Positions 1 through 13,573 of a DNA stretch of 64,000 nucleotides are shown one piece after another. The notes below the pieces were generated by a model, which was given only the letters and a program-made list of their open reading frames with translations, was not told the origin of the DNA and searched no databases. Every line of letters starts with the position of its first letter. The stretch's first letter is position 1. This stretch comes from Tubiluchus corallicola (Eukaryota; Priapulida; Priapulimorpha; Priapulimorphida; Tubiluchidae). The translations under genes and the position numbers were made by a program. The DNA is taken from positions 932,001 through 996,000 of the forward strand of contig JAQGDQ010000004.1 in NCBI GenBank assembly GCA_030141605.1, in the 5' to 3' direction.

Positions 1-317
1 TGAATTTTTCAAGATTGAGCAAAAATCTCTGCAAGCACACACAAAAATGTGCAACTTATGGCCTAAACTCAAAAGAATCACAATAGATCAAGGGGTAAAT
101 GACTAGTACAGCATCACATTTTGCTACAAAAAAAGGATGTTGCTAATCAAGAATAAACTTGGTTAACAAGAATTTTTTTTCAAATTTTGAACTAATCACT
201 CTTTCCCCTTTCATTGTACAAGAGAATGCACAAAAATCATTAATGCTATTTGCATGTCTACAATTTCAAAGAATTATTACAAACAATATTTCTTGAAAAG
301 GAAATAAAATTCTTATA

Positions 318-422
318 TTAGTTGGCTTTCACCAACACTAGGCTTTGCATAGCTGGATTGCAATTGTATTGCAATGGAGCCATCTGAGCTTCTGTGCCAA
401 ATTCCATCAACCAATGCTGCTC
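318..422 (-). CDS. Candidate terminal exon, unknown product
   Basis: A frame of 34 codons plus a TAA stop follows a possible acceptor (tgcactaag) at 423. The peptide starts EQHWLMEFGTEAQMAPLQYN, then has CNPAM, and ends LVKAN. It reads like real protein but I do not recognise it. The frame starts in phase 0, and the last visible CUB exon to the right ends in phase 0. It could therefore be a 3' exon of that gene, but it does not supply the missing half of the second CUB domain. It could also be the last exon of another minus-strand gene, or chance. Confidence 0.25.
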   Translation of the reverse strand, partial: EQHWLMEFGTEAQMAPLQYNCNPAMQSLVLVKAN

Positions 423-1028
423 CTTAGTGCAGACAATTTTAACAATTACTTACTGTAATTACAAGCAAACATGCCTGAAATTTTCAGAGCGTTGCTATAG
501 TTAACAAAAGTTAAGCAACTCAGCATGCAGAAATTAGCATTGTATATTTTTTAGCCAAGTACATTGTATACAAAAAAAAAAGTGGCTGCAAGACAACTAA
601 GCACATTATCAAGGATATCCATGTAAGTTGAAATCAGGCTCATTTTCAAAGATATTCCTCTGAGATGAGACATGTTTGAATGAGCACCTCCTTCATTGAG
701 AGAAAAAGCTACAGTCAGTTAGCAGATAAAACCACTCACAAGCATTTTTTCTAGCAGACACTCATCCAGTTACTAACCCGGCTCAGCCCTACCTATGCCC
801 TTTACATTTTAAAAGTGACCGTTAAGTAGAGACGAGAAACTGACTACTACTGTGATGAAACAGTAGATCTTTCAGACATTTAGTTGCTATTGATACAGAA
901 TATGATACTAGTTTCAGGACATCTGACAGCACCTATTATTTTAAAAACAGGAAACCATGAGACGGGCATCCAGTATAGTATTTTAAAAGGCTGACAAATG
1001 AATTTGCCCCGAAAAACCTAGAACCAAC

Positions 1029-2955
1029 CTTCCCAAAAGATGCCTGTATGATCCAGCTGCAATTCGCATTGTGGTGATAACTTTGTGGATACCATGGAGA
1101 GGTGATGCTTCCAGTACTTGACGTTAGTTTGTAAGGCATTCCGTAACATCCTAGCCAGGCGTTCGGATCTGGGGGAGGCGTGGTCATAATCGGAGCTGCA
1201 ATTAACAACCAAAGTTAACCAGTGCATAGGCAATGATTAGTACGAATTGTTGATAAGCAATGTGCTAAATGTGCTTTAATAAAAAATTTTACATCAAAAG
1301 GCGATCTAAATGCAAAAAATATTTTATTAAAATAAGGTGCTAAGGTGCTTTTCATTACCAACAATTCTGACAATTAGTGACATGCAACATGCAGTAAATA
1401 TTTCCTCACTTTGCCAATCGTTTCAGTGAAGCCATATAATGTTAATTTAAAATATCAATGCCAAAGACTTCCCTCAGAACAAGAAAACCAGTGTTAAACA
1501 AATCACAATAACACCATCAGTGACTCAATTTTTAAGTTACTTATCAACTGTGTTGTGCATGTGATATTAGAATCTTACATATTCATATATTTAATCATCC
1601 TTACCCATATCATAGAAAGCATAGGTAAAGAGCCAGCCAGCAGCTGTACCAGAAAAATCAGTATGAAACATTACTTTAACATTGTTGGTTGTTGACATAA
1701 ACCTGTCAGGAAGTTGTGTTCCACAAAATCTGCCAACTAAACTGGTACTGTCGAAAACCTCTACCTTGTCATATTGACAATTATCACCCATTTCAATGCT
1801 GAAACTTTTCCACTCTATATAAACCACCTAAGCAAAAATATAAAAACACATTGTTTACTTGTTTACAGCTTCTAATAAAATATCGTAACTAAGCACATAT
1901 TTACTTAACCGAAGGCGTTTGTACAGCTATTTTTTATATAGAATCACTTCAGCAAATTACATTTTGTGCTGTAGGCACACATTAAATTGTATTGACAGGC
2001 AATGAAATGTTTTAGCCCTAACTGATTTCAAAAAATGTTATTAATTTTAGTGACATAAGCTGTTCAGATGTGAAGGTGTAAGCACACACATGGTGGCAAG
2101 TGAAGATGTAAGCACACACATCTTTCAATAAAACTATATTGCTAACTACGCGAAGGTTGCAACAAAAGTTAAAATTTAATTTAGAACCAGTCTATGCTGA
2201 GCATTGGAAACTTAAAACAGTACCCGAAGGGTGACTACTAAAATTTACGTGAATCTTGAACAGACTTAACGTTGCATGTTCATAATAAAGCAGGCTCTGG
2301 ACATCTTTAATAGTCAGCATTTTACTAATTGTTTTAAGAGTCGCTAACAAGTTTATGTTCAATTAAAGAACTAATCCTATTTCAAAAAGTAGCTTTGTTA
2401 TACAGAATACCAGGCAAGTTGTAAGTGGCAAATGACTCAAAATCACACCTGGAAGGTGTCGGCTTGTAGTATCCATTCACAGTTCAGGTTATTATCATAA
2501 TGACCTGGGTACATGGGCGATGTAACATTTCCTGGGCTCTGTGTAAGGATATCACCTCCGTTACATGCTGTAACTCCTAAAGAAATAAAACAACTAATAA
2601 ATTGTTTATGTACAATGTAAGGCTATTGTATACATAAATTCAATTTTTTTAATAGTTGAGAACAGAAAAAACTTAGAAAACAAAACATCACACAAATTTT
2701 AGTCAGACAAATTTTTATAGATTTTACCTAAATGTTTGGCCTGATAGCAAAATGATGAAGAAAAAGTTAATCAATCAAAGCTACACTAATTTTTAATTGG
2801 AACTTATATTATATTTCAGGTTTGATTTCAGTTATAAGACACAGATACTACATGTACTAGCAAAAACAGAAAAAACTTGCAAACTTACCATTCCTAGTAA
2901 ATGCTGAACAGCACAATATGATGCTGGAAAGCAACAAACATCGATAAACCCACAT
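1029..2955 (-). CDS. Secreted CUB-domain protein (3' end not seen)
   Basis: Four minus-strand exons join in phase: 2955-2889, 2576-2449, 1827-1605 and 1195-1029 (195 codons). Exon 1 starts MWVYRCLLLSSIILCCSA, a clear signal peptide, so the product should be secreted or extracellular. Exons 2 and 3 form a complete CUB domain of about 110 residues with the four usual cysteines (ACNGG, NCEWIL, DNCQYD, RFCGT), a YDKVEVFD stretch and the closing GWLFTYAF. Exon 4 holds a Pro/Thr linker (MTTPPPDP) and the first half of a second CUB (LGCYGMPY, SPWYPQSY, NCSWII). Both CUB domains are interrupted after the first strand block, at the same place. The donor after exon 4 is gttggt, as in ACSF3 exon 2. The second half of CUB 2 was not found to the left, so the gene is incomplete or continues beyond the window. 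CUB domains bind proteins and glycans; the ligand is unknown. Confidence 0.75.
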
Positions 2956-3617
2956 ATTGAAAAAGAGTTATTCCAAACTTTCTGCTCGCACATTAACAAG
3001 AAACAGCTAAGCTAAATTATCAGCTGCTATTGGTAATGTATAATCTTGTGAAGAGACTAACACTCCAGTCCGTATACATACCGTTTTGCACGATATAAAA
3101 CTGATAATTCATAACAAGGTGTAGGTTTGTAACAAATGTGCAGTATCTTCTATATCACATTCAATAATCATGGCAGGCTCATTTGTAGCCTTTTTATTGA
3201 TTTTACAGATAAGAAAACTAATATTAAAGATTATTTATCACATCTTGACATTAGAAAAGCTTTGAGATAATACTTACACAAACACAACTGTAATGAGTTG
3301 ACATAAATTTGCGCAAGTTTGACTCATATGTATCAAACCATGTATGTCAAGTTTTTTATTATTTAAGACATCTAAATTAATGCTACAAATAATTAGTATT
3401 AACAAACAAAAAGTTTAAAAATTCCTCCAAAATACTTTATTTTATCTAAACAAACAAACATTCATTTTTTTTTAAAAAAAAGGCAAACAAGTTATATGAA
3501 TAATCATAAAAAAACTTACAACCTAAACCAATGTGAAAAGAAATTATTCAACAGCAATAGTAATCATATACACTTCAATTCATTATAGTTTAATTATGAC
3601 TTTTCTATTTGACTTCT

Positions 3618-5687
<2,070 letters not shown>

Positions 5688-5759
5688 CTACAAATTATGA
5701 AAAATAAATAAAACTACAGTGTTATGCTAAAAGGGCACCTCGGCTGTTCAGGAATTGAT

Positions 5760-6415
5760 ACTTAAAGGAAAGAACAGGATGATTTTCCATATCCTACCCT
5801 ATTTTGAAGTAAGGTACAAAGTATAAATTATTACACGTATACTTATATATTGTATATTTTATTACCTCTAATGATGCCAAAGCATTTCTGACAATCAAAT
5901 AATATGTTATAAATTTAATTAATGGTGGGTGAGCCCAACTAGTAATGATATAATAACTGAACATAATTTCCAAAAACACAAACATTCCATAAGCGTGTTG
6001 CACGTCTTTGTAAAAGTTGAAGTACAGTGCTACTGTACAACATTCAGTGTGATATTCAAAAACTCGTCAAATTTTAAGTTTCAAACTCAAATTTTAACTT
6101 TACGCTGTGCTCACTCATAAGCTCTCCAACGTGTGCAGTACGTCACAACTAAACATTTCTGAACCTAGTGATGTAGCACCTGCCTTTTGTGCAACACATT
6201 TCCAGGATAAAGACTACTGCACCTAACTAGCAAAAAGCCAAATGCATATAACAGTGAAGAACTAGTTCCGCGAACATGAAATTACATATCTGTAGTAATA
6301 ATTTTTCCACGTAAGTCATTAATTCAAAAACAGTATGAAAATATTCCTTTCAATATTTTATTTGGCAGATTGTTTTGAGCTACAGTTTAGAATTGGGTCC
6401 TTTTTTCCTTTAATC
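5760..6415. repeat. Dispersed repeat, copy A (left of RPL26)
   Basis: This block aligns along its length with 7955-8552 in the same orientation. Shared landmarks in order are 'acaggatgatttt', 'tttaattaatggtgggtgag' (ggcgggcgag in copy B), 'gcccaacta', 'gtgttgcac', 'gaagtacagtg', 'agcgaagaactagt' and 'attgggtcc'. The copies differ by many substitutions and small indels, so the duplication is not recent. Both copies keep similar minus-strand translations (SWAHPPLIKF.YYLI and SWARPPLIKF.YYLI) because the DNA is homologous, not because a protein is evident. The class of element is unknown. Confidence 0.75.
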
Positions 6416-6785
6416 TTTAATTCATGTATCCTAATGATAATAGACATTTTGGCATAGATTTTATTAATGTATTCAATCATATTAATTAAACTGTTAATTA
6501 ACACTAATTAAAGGCAAACTTTAGTGGATTACATAATAGAATTTTGATAATGAATCTTAACAGTGGTTTCTTTCATGTACCCCAAAATTCTACGCAAATT
6601 AATTCATAAATTGGCATTATTTTGAATGGTAATCCAGTTGCTCCCAACTAGTATGTAGATCATTCGTAAATAAGGCTAAACAAAGTTCACTGGGAAACCG
6701 CGAAAATCATCATCTGCCTTGATTCACTAAAAATTTTCCCGCAGATGGCAGCACAAGCAAACATCCTTTCTGCCATTACTGCAGG

Positions 6786-6816
6786 CCTTTTCAGTTGTAT
6801 ATTGTGGCCAGTTAAG
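6786..6816 (+). promoter_or_regulatory. RPL26: RPL26 5' UTR with pyrimidine (TOP-like) start
   Basis: Two pyrimidine tracts, CCTTTCTGCC near 6771 and GCCTTTTC near 6785, lie 30-47 nt before the RPL26 ATG. Animal ribosomal-protein mRNAs typically begin in such a terminal oligopyrimidine tract that couples translation to growth signalling. Which tract holds the transcription start cannot be told from sequence alone. Confidence 0.4.
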
Positions 6817-7552
6817 ATGAAGTTTAACAAGTTCGTGTCATCATCTCGCCGAAAAAATAGAAAGAGGCATTTTACGGCCCCTTCTCATATACGAAGAAAG
6901 CTCATGAGTGCTCCTTTATCAAAAGAGCTACGCATGAAACACAGTATTCGTAGTATGCCGATAAGAAAAGATGATGAAGTTCAGGTAAGATTCAATACAT
7001 AGGTCGTGCTGTTGGTCTGTTCAACTTTCTCACTAAACGCGTTGAGAATGTCGTTTATTTTAGGCATTTAACGGGGAACTAGGGACAGCTTAGTACTCTA
7101 GCTTACAACTATAACTATAAGAACTGAATTAGGCTTCTGTTACTTGAAGGTTTGAAGGTTTTTAGTGCTAGACTGGGTCCCTCTCTATTGAAAACTGAAG
7201 AGCAACATGCATGGTTTTATAGTTTATTTATTCTTTGTTAAAAATACAGGCCTACAGAAGATAATTTTTTTATTTTTAGGTGACTCGAGGACACTACAAA
7301 GGGCAACAAGTTGGTAAAGTTGTGCAAGTCTACAGGAAGAAGTTTGTTATACATATAGAGCGTATACAGCGTGACAAAGCCAATGGTGCATCAGTACATG
7401 TTGGCATCCATCCTTCAAAAGTGGTTATTGTTAAACTAAAAATGGACAAGGATAGAAAGAAAATCATTGAACGCAAAGCTCGTGCTCGCCAAGCCGATAA
7501 GTTGAAGGGGAAACATACAGAAGAGTCTGTAGCAGCAATGGATACATCATAG
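6817..7552 (+). CDS. RPL26: 60S ribosomal protein L26 (uL24)
   Basis: Two exons, 6817-6984 and 7280-7552, join in phase 0 (EVQ|VTRG) to give 146 aa; the human protein has 145. The start ATG opens [20 protein letters not shown], the invariant RPL26 N-terminus, so the open frame further upstream is not used. The KOW motif spans the junction (DDEVQ then [21 protein letters not shown]), followed by [12 protein letters not shown] and a basic tail. RPL26 binds 25S/28S rRNA near the peptide exit tunnel. AATAAA lies at 7566, 14 nt after the stop. The gene stands between two copies of a dispersed repeat and between the two blocks of minus-strand JMJD7 exons. Confidence 0.98.
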
Positions 7553-7565
7553 TTGTATATACATG

Positions 7566-7571
7566 AATAAA
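7566..7571 (+). terminator. RPL26: RPL26 polyadenylation signal
   Basis: AATAAA starts 14 nt after the RPL26 stop codon. A short 3' UTR is usual for ribosomal-protein genes. Confidence 0.8.
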
Positions 7572-7954
7572 AGATCGATAAGTGGCAAAAAAATACCGTA
7601 AAATCTTCTTTTGGTTTATTTCTCTTGCGTATCATTCGTCTAATGTCTACAGACCTACTGCCAAAACATTTAGTATCTATAATAGGATTGCACCATTTCA
7701 CTATTAATTTGCACTGTTGCCGAAATTCATAAATCATGGTAACGTTTGAAAAATGAAAAAAATTAGTATATCTACCAGGCATTTAGAAATTTAGAAAAGA
7801 AAATTTATGGCATCTCACACAAGTGATGCTTTACTCCTATGATTTTAGTTGTTGCTTAATCAGCAACAAATCCAAATTGTTTGAAAAGCAGTCACATTTA
7901 CATCATCAGACATCACTGTTAGAGTATTTCAAGCAGTTGTTATGTGCAGTTAAA

Positions 7955-8552
7955 AGGAAGACAGGATGATTTTTCATATACTACCCCCATTTTCAAGTCC
8001 GATAAAAAGTATACATTTTAACACAATTAATACTGCAAAAGCGTTTCTGATAATTAAATAATAGATTAAAAATTTAATTAATGGCGGGCGAGCCCAACTA
8101 TTGATGACATCACAAACTAACATAATTTTCAACAGTAAAAATATTCTACGAGTGTGTTGCACCTGTTTGCAAAAGCGAAAATTGAAGTACAGTGGTACTG
8201 TAAGATATTCAGTGTGTTGTACTAAAACTAGGCATGTTTTAAGATAAAAATTCAAATTTACCGCAGTGCTCGCGTGTGAGCTGTCGAATGTATGTAGTTC
8301 GACATTTGAACTGAGAGGTACAGTACCTGTTTTTGTATACTGCGTTTCCAAAATGCAGGCACTAGTGCCTGCCTAGCTAGCAAACGGCAAAATGCATGTA
8401 ACAGCGAAGAACTAGTGGCGCAAATGCAAAATTGTATTTCTGTGGTAATAATTCTTTCACATAAGTCATTTTTGAAAAAAATAGTGTGTTCCCTTTTAAA
8501 GAGTAGATTGTTTTGACCTACAATTTAAGATTGGGTCCGGTTTTGCTTTAAC
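7955..8552. repeat. Dispersed repeat, copy B (right of RPL26)
   Basis: Direct-orientation homologue of 5760-6415; see that entry for shared landmarks. It begins near 'ggaagacaggatgattttt' and ends near 'gattgggtccggttttg'. RPL26 and about 1.5 kb of its surroundings lie between the copies. Confidence 0.75.
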
Positions 8553-8554
8553 CA

Positions 8555-8606
8555 AACATAAGTCATAGTCAACCTAACTTAACATGAGTCATAGTCAACC
8601 TAACTT
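8555..8606. repeat. 26-bp tandem duplication
   Basis: Two adjacent copies of aacat(a/g)agtcatagtcaacc followed by taactt, differing at one position, directly after repeat copy B. Confidence 0.85.
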
Positions 8607-8875
8607 ATGCGACCGTAAACTTGACTTACATTACCAAGGTTAAGTAAATAACCTACAAAAATGATTGTCATTTAAGTGACAGAAGACAGCTTTTTTCCCA
8701 TTTCACTCTCCTATCTACTTATACAGTAAAAACAAAAAGGAGTATGTACTGCAGGTACTTTTTAATGGTAATAATGACCAGACAGTAATGGGTGTGCACT
8801 TGCTCGAATTTACTATCGCATGCGATCTGTAATGTTGTCTTAGTTTACAATTATAAAAACTGAAATACATTCACC

Positions 8876-10485
8876 ATGGTCCAACAAAGTATTGACATTA
8901 GCTTTGAAGATCGGACTGTAGAACAGGCTACTATTATGAATGGTATGCAAGCGTAGATGGTTGAGATTTCAGTTTAATTACCAATTCTATAATTCTTTTA
9001 TGAGTCAGCAAAAGAAAGTTAGTGAGCTATCGGCTAGAATGATTTAGGTAACCAATTACGATGTAACAATTAAGAAATTTAGTGAGGTATGAGATGGAAC
9101 TATTTAACTAAGCAACAAACATAATTGTACTGATATATTTTTGCAAATATGTTTGTCTTCTTTCTAATAATAGTTCCAATTAATCGAACAAATCTTAGGT
9201 TAGCCATCTTGCTAACATTTACTTTTACTATTAACATTAAGCACAGTAGGACTTTGTTTAGACATATCAGTGAACTAAAACTGAACACAGACTCGGGCCT
9301 TGGAAATGCCGTGTTAGCACACCTGTCCTACTTAATTAAGCAGTTAATCAGCTCTATTCTCAAACATTCAGTCCCATCCCAATCCCAAACTTAAGTTTAT
9401 AGTATTTCAAAAAGGAATGTGTACTTCAGATTTTTAGGAATGTAGAGAAAAATGAGCCATTTGTCAAGTTAATATATTCTGTACTGAGATTTTATAAACT
9501 ACTGCTGCATTTGCATGATTGTCAACAGCTATTTAATATAAAACGTCTTGCTATTATTTTAAAATCCTAGCATGATTATCTTTTTGCAGCACATTACAGT
9601 GAGACTGTGTTCAGCCATCTGTAAGAGTGACTATGTTATTCTGGCAGTATGTGATTTACCAATATTGTTGAAACAATTTACGAAAAACATGGAATAGAAT
9701 AAATTTATTTTACAACAACAAATGCAACAATACAATAATACACAAATGAGATAGTTGCTGTAAGGAGAAAAAAGGAGCAAGTGCTCTCTAATCTTCCTCC
9801 TACAGGGGAACACTATAACTGTAAACATCAATCTATAACCATATAAATTTAATGGAAAAAACAAAATTGTAAATTTTGGAAATCTGTGAAATTCTAGGGA
9901 CAACTACTGCATCACTCAAGAGAAACACTTGAACAATTGAAAAGCTCTTAACACAATTCTATTGTACTAACAATAGTTCCTAAAACAAGTAAATTTAGAA
10001 ACCGTTTACTCAGACATATCTGTTTGAAGAATGATTGTTAGAAAACATATAAAAGAATCACACTAACTTACAAAAAATATTTTGTGATTCTTGACTCACT
10101 GCTACTAGTATCTTTCCTATCTAAAATTCTCAAAGGCACTTAATGCTATTTAGTCAGTATGCATTATTATACTTTTCAAAAAATATTTAAATTCATAACA
10201 AAGAGATTAGCACAGCACAGTATACAGACTCAGTGCAGTTTTGGTTATGCAGGCATCGAGGGGAAATGAGGGAATACACTTGCCCTATCTTACATGTTTT
10301 CACCGTAAACATGTGTTTTGGGCGATGTCATGTTGTATGTTATATATATAACGTAGTTAAACAACAATAGCATACACACACACCCACGCACACACATACA
10401 CACACACACACACACACACAATTTTTTTAGCAGTAAATCAAGAAACACATCAACCCTCGTTTGTTTGGGCAATAAAGAGTTTTAA
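8876..10485 (+). CDS. Candidate small three-exon gene, unknown
   Basis: A strong start context (caccATGG) opens a 22-codon frame, MVQQSIDISFEDRTVEQATI then MN, ending at a gtatgc donor (8876-8942). A 31-nt segment after tctttttgcag (9590-9620) continues in phase as AHYSETVFSH to a gtaaga donor. A third segment after ttttttagcag (about 10431/10434-10485) continues in phase to a TAA stop, with AATAAA inside its last codons. The acceptor of exon 3 is a NAGNAG site. The product would be about 50 aa and I do not recognise it. Phase and splice signals agree, but each exon is very short and chance is a real alternative. Confidence 0.2.
10372..10420. repeat. (CA)n microsatellite
   Basis: About 49 bp of CA/CACC dinucleotide repeat with a few interruptions. 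Confidence 0.95.
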
Positions 10486-11277
10486 ACTAGTGAACTTCCC
10501 TGAGGAAATAGCTTCTAGCAACCGCAAAATGGTCTAAAATGCAGTGAAATGCATGTGAGGGTGTTCTGCCGTTTAGCTGTGTTCGTTGGGAAAAGCTAGC
10601 ACATAAACTTATTACATTTTGTATGAACAGTGGGTGGGCTGTAAACTTAACAGCCTTAAATCAGTTTTATGTTTGACTGTCCACCTTTTGCTGGGTAGAT
10701 AATCTTGATGCTAAATAAATTAAGCTTAAGTAATTGGGTCATCTGCAGTAGTGTATTACGAACTTACTTTTAAGATATATGACTATTACAATAGAATACA
10801 ATGAATATTACCTAGGTAAATGTAAATAAAAAAATTGAGTAAAGCAGGATTTTTCACGTTTGAAGAAGTCTATGTGCCAGAATTTAAATCTCATTTCAGG
10901 CCTCCAAAATGTTCTTAAATATAGGAAAATGTGTTGGTGACCTCAGGACCCAGCTGAGGAAGCGCTGACCCCCTAGTTGTAGTGCGCCAAATTTTTTAAA
11001 CTCTGGCGGTGCCCATGCTCAAAGATGCTGATCTTGAACTCAGTTAACATCCTGAGCCCTGATTCCGAACCATTGCTCCTCGAACACCCCTAGTAGAAAC
11101 AGTGTTTGTGATGCAGGGCAAAAAGCCAACATTTTAAAAATTAATCTAGAACATTACAATGTACTAGCACAATAAATAATCAATTTAACTTTGAACATAG
11201 CAAGATGAAGTGTAATGGCCCAGTAGAGTAGTCTGGTAACTAGCTGTTACCACTTATGCATTACCATAAAAACTCAC

Positions 11278-11892
11278 CGAAAATAATCTGTAGTCCACTT
11301 TCCTAAAGCTGGCCAATCATTTATCACATTCCGGATTTTTACAGGAATATTTTTATTGACAAAGTTTCTAAGAAATTCTACTGGAGTTGGTGGATGCTCT
11401 AGAACTTGCACATCGGATAACAGATATAACTCTGCAATAATAAAGAATCCGTTGCTGTTTGTCATCTTCCTGCAGTTCTTGTAGCACGATGCATAACTAA
11501 GACAATTAGAATGTGAACATGAGCTAGAGAATATCCAGTATTAATTCTAAAAAAGATTAATCATATAAGGTCAAATTATTTTAGTATAAACTAAAACACT
11601 CTTGTAAAGCATGCACATAAACAAAGAAACGAGAAACAAAAAATGTAAGCAGCAATTAACTAATAATTCTAATCTGCCTGGATAGCTTGTCCAGATGATC
11701 AAATCACACTTACCTCTACTCTCGCAAGACAGGATTTCAAAACAGCAATTTGCACAATGCCTGCACACAAAGAAAAGTTAAACCAGTCAGTCTACATAGG
11801 CTTTTAGCATAAAAACTGCACCAAATTATAAACTTCTATGATTTTCAGCAAAATACTCACAAATGGAATTTACTCATAGCAACTTTCATCAT
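11278..11892 (-). CDS. JMJD7: JMJD7, N-terminal exons
   Basis: Three minus-strand exons with matching phases: 11892-11861 (ATGATGAAAG start, MMKVAMSKFH), 11760-11714 and 11431-11278. The junctions give SRELYLLSDVQVLEHPPTP. This aligns without gaps to the human JMJD7 segment containing REL and PPTP, which supports the otherwise unremarkable 47-nt second exon. Exon 3 continues VKIRNVINDWPALGKWTTDYF, cut at CG|gtgagt. The start was chosen as the first in-frame ATG of the phase-compatible exon; an upstream ATG at about 11900 is out of frame. The next expected segment (human TEVSVAVTPDGYAD to the residues before PDAVNFW) was not found. If the two blocks are one gene, RPL26 is nested on the opposite strand in the intervening DNA. 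Confidence 0.8.
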
Positions 11893-12310
11893 TCCCCATG
11901 ACTTTCAAGCTGTTTTGTTTCAGTTAGTCGAAAAGTAATATAAAGATCACTTAAAGCAACTATGGAAAGGCAGGTGTAGATAATCTGCCTTGAAAACCAA
12001 ATATTATTCTCACTGAAGTTGCAAAAGTTTTATTCTCTACAGAACTGCAAGTACATATTTGAACTGTTCACAAGCAATCGAAGCAAGTCTTGCAACATAA
12101 AAAAATTATGCATATGTTAGATAAAAACAAACACTATTTTCAGTAAGTGTATAAAATTTATTATTATATTTCAAATGCCATGCTACAACAATAGCAAAAG
12201 ACATCTAGTCAATAGCTATAATGACAAATAATTTCAAAAATTTAGCAAAATCAAACAATTTCTTATGCAGAAGGCTTGGCTCGGATGCAGTCACAAATGC
12301 AGAAGTTTGT

Positions 12311-12550
12311 TTAATTAACAGATTCTGACAGCCCTGAACTAAAAGTGTCTGATAACGTTATGTTCAAGCATTTCATGTACAAGCCTTCAAGAGCTCCATC
12401 ACTTCCCCTTCGGTGCTGGTTGTTACCAACTTGGGTCAGAAACGGAGCTTCCATATCAACTTGAAGTCTTGAATAGAAAATCAAAATATACCATATTCTA
12501 AAGCTATCTACATCAATAATAAGCCTTCGGTACATTGCTAGAATACACAA
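12311..12550 (-). CDS. Candidate terminal exon of an unrecognised gene
   Basis: After a strong acceptor (cacttttttgcag, minus strand) an 80-codon frame runs to a TAA stop. It starts LCILAMYRRLIIDVDSFRIW, includes VDMEAPFLTQVGNNQHRRGS, and ends FSSGLSESVN. AATAAA occurs about 150 nt downstream (near 12158), as expected for a last exon. No upstream exon could be joined to it between here and the PWWP gene, so it may be spliced to something further right. I do not recognise the family. Confidence 0.35.
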   Translation of the reverse strand: MCILAMYRRLIIDVDSFRIWYILIFYSRLQVDMEAPFLTQVGNNQHRRGSDGALEGLYMKCLNITLSDTFSSGLSESVN

Positions 12551-13573
12551 CTGCAAAAAAGTGCAAATGTTTATGTAGTACTATGTGTCACACTTAAATG
12601 AAAATAGTTTTCAACTAGGCATACAGTATGTGGCAAAAGTTTTAAGTGGGAACGTATTATTGTACATACTAAAATAAATGGTAATCAAATTATAAAAAGC
12701 TTCCAAGGTAACCATTTGATAACCCTGAGTAATATGATTATAGTACACTCCTGTAATCACACGAATATGAGGTCATATCTTTACAGACTCAAAAAAATGT
12801 GCTGATAACGTACATATAATTAACTGCTCCTCTGTGGACAAGCAGTTTTCTCCACATTGAAAATACATGTATGTACCCTACTAATGAATATTGACAAGAT
12901 GAAAAAAGTACACACACTACTAGCCAATGTCAGCATTCAATAGTAGCTCTCAAATCTCTCCTTTAAGAATAATCCTCTAAGGAGAAATAATTATCAGCCA
13001 AAGGTGTCTTAGCTATGTTTGGACATGTATGTATATACTCCTTCAACCAGAAACTTTAGCTTCCAAACTTTAGCTGATAAAGTCTCTTTCAGCTGCAAAG
13101 AGTAACTTGTGAAAAGCAAGCTCTGTCTTTACTGTTTATGATCAAAATGAAAATCTCCTTTGTAAATGGTTGGCTAATACAAGTTATCAGTCATGAACGA
13201 ACTGAACTCCAGAATTTTGCCATATTCTTTACTTGTCAAAAATCAATATAGCTTGTTCTGAAATAGCTAGAAGAATGCAGACTGTAAGCATTTCTCTTTA
13301 TAGGTCGTTCTTTTCATGTGAACTTCTGTATAAGTGCACTTGAAAATATAAAAAAATCACAGAATAACTTGAAAAACTAATAAAATAGTGCACAGCAATT
13401 TATTAGTATCCATAGTATCCCGCAGTGTTCACAAAAAGCTGGACAGAAAGCCTGGCGGCATAATAAGTTATCAGTTTATAAAGTAGGTGTAGCCAAAGAA
13501 ATTCTAAATTCTCAAAAAAGTGAATTGGTCATTCGATCCCAATAAAGTTGCATATCAGGCACTTTACATTTGA

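Noticed and set aside
6745-6816. Upstream in-frame extension of RPL26 from ATG at 6745
   Set aside because: RPL26 begins MKFN in animals; the extension contains the pyrimidine-rich 5' UTR and has no conserved match.
7330-7782. 150-codon minus-strand open frame overlapping RPL26 exon 2
   Set aside because: Its C-terminal part is the antisense of a highly conserved RPL26 exon, and the rest is in the 3' flank with no splice or homology support.
7974-8351. 125-codon minus-strand open frame
   Set aside because: It lies inside repeat copy B; the similar frame in copy A reflects DNA homology, and the frames are not equally preserved.
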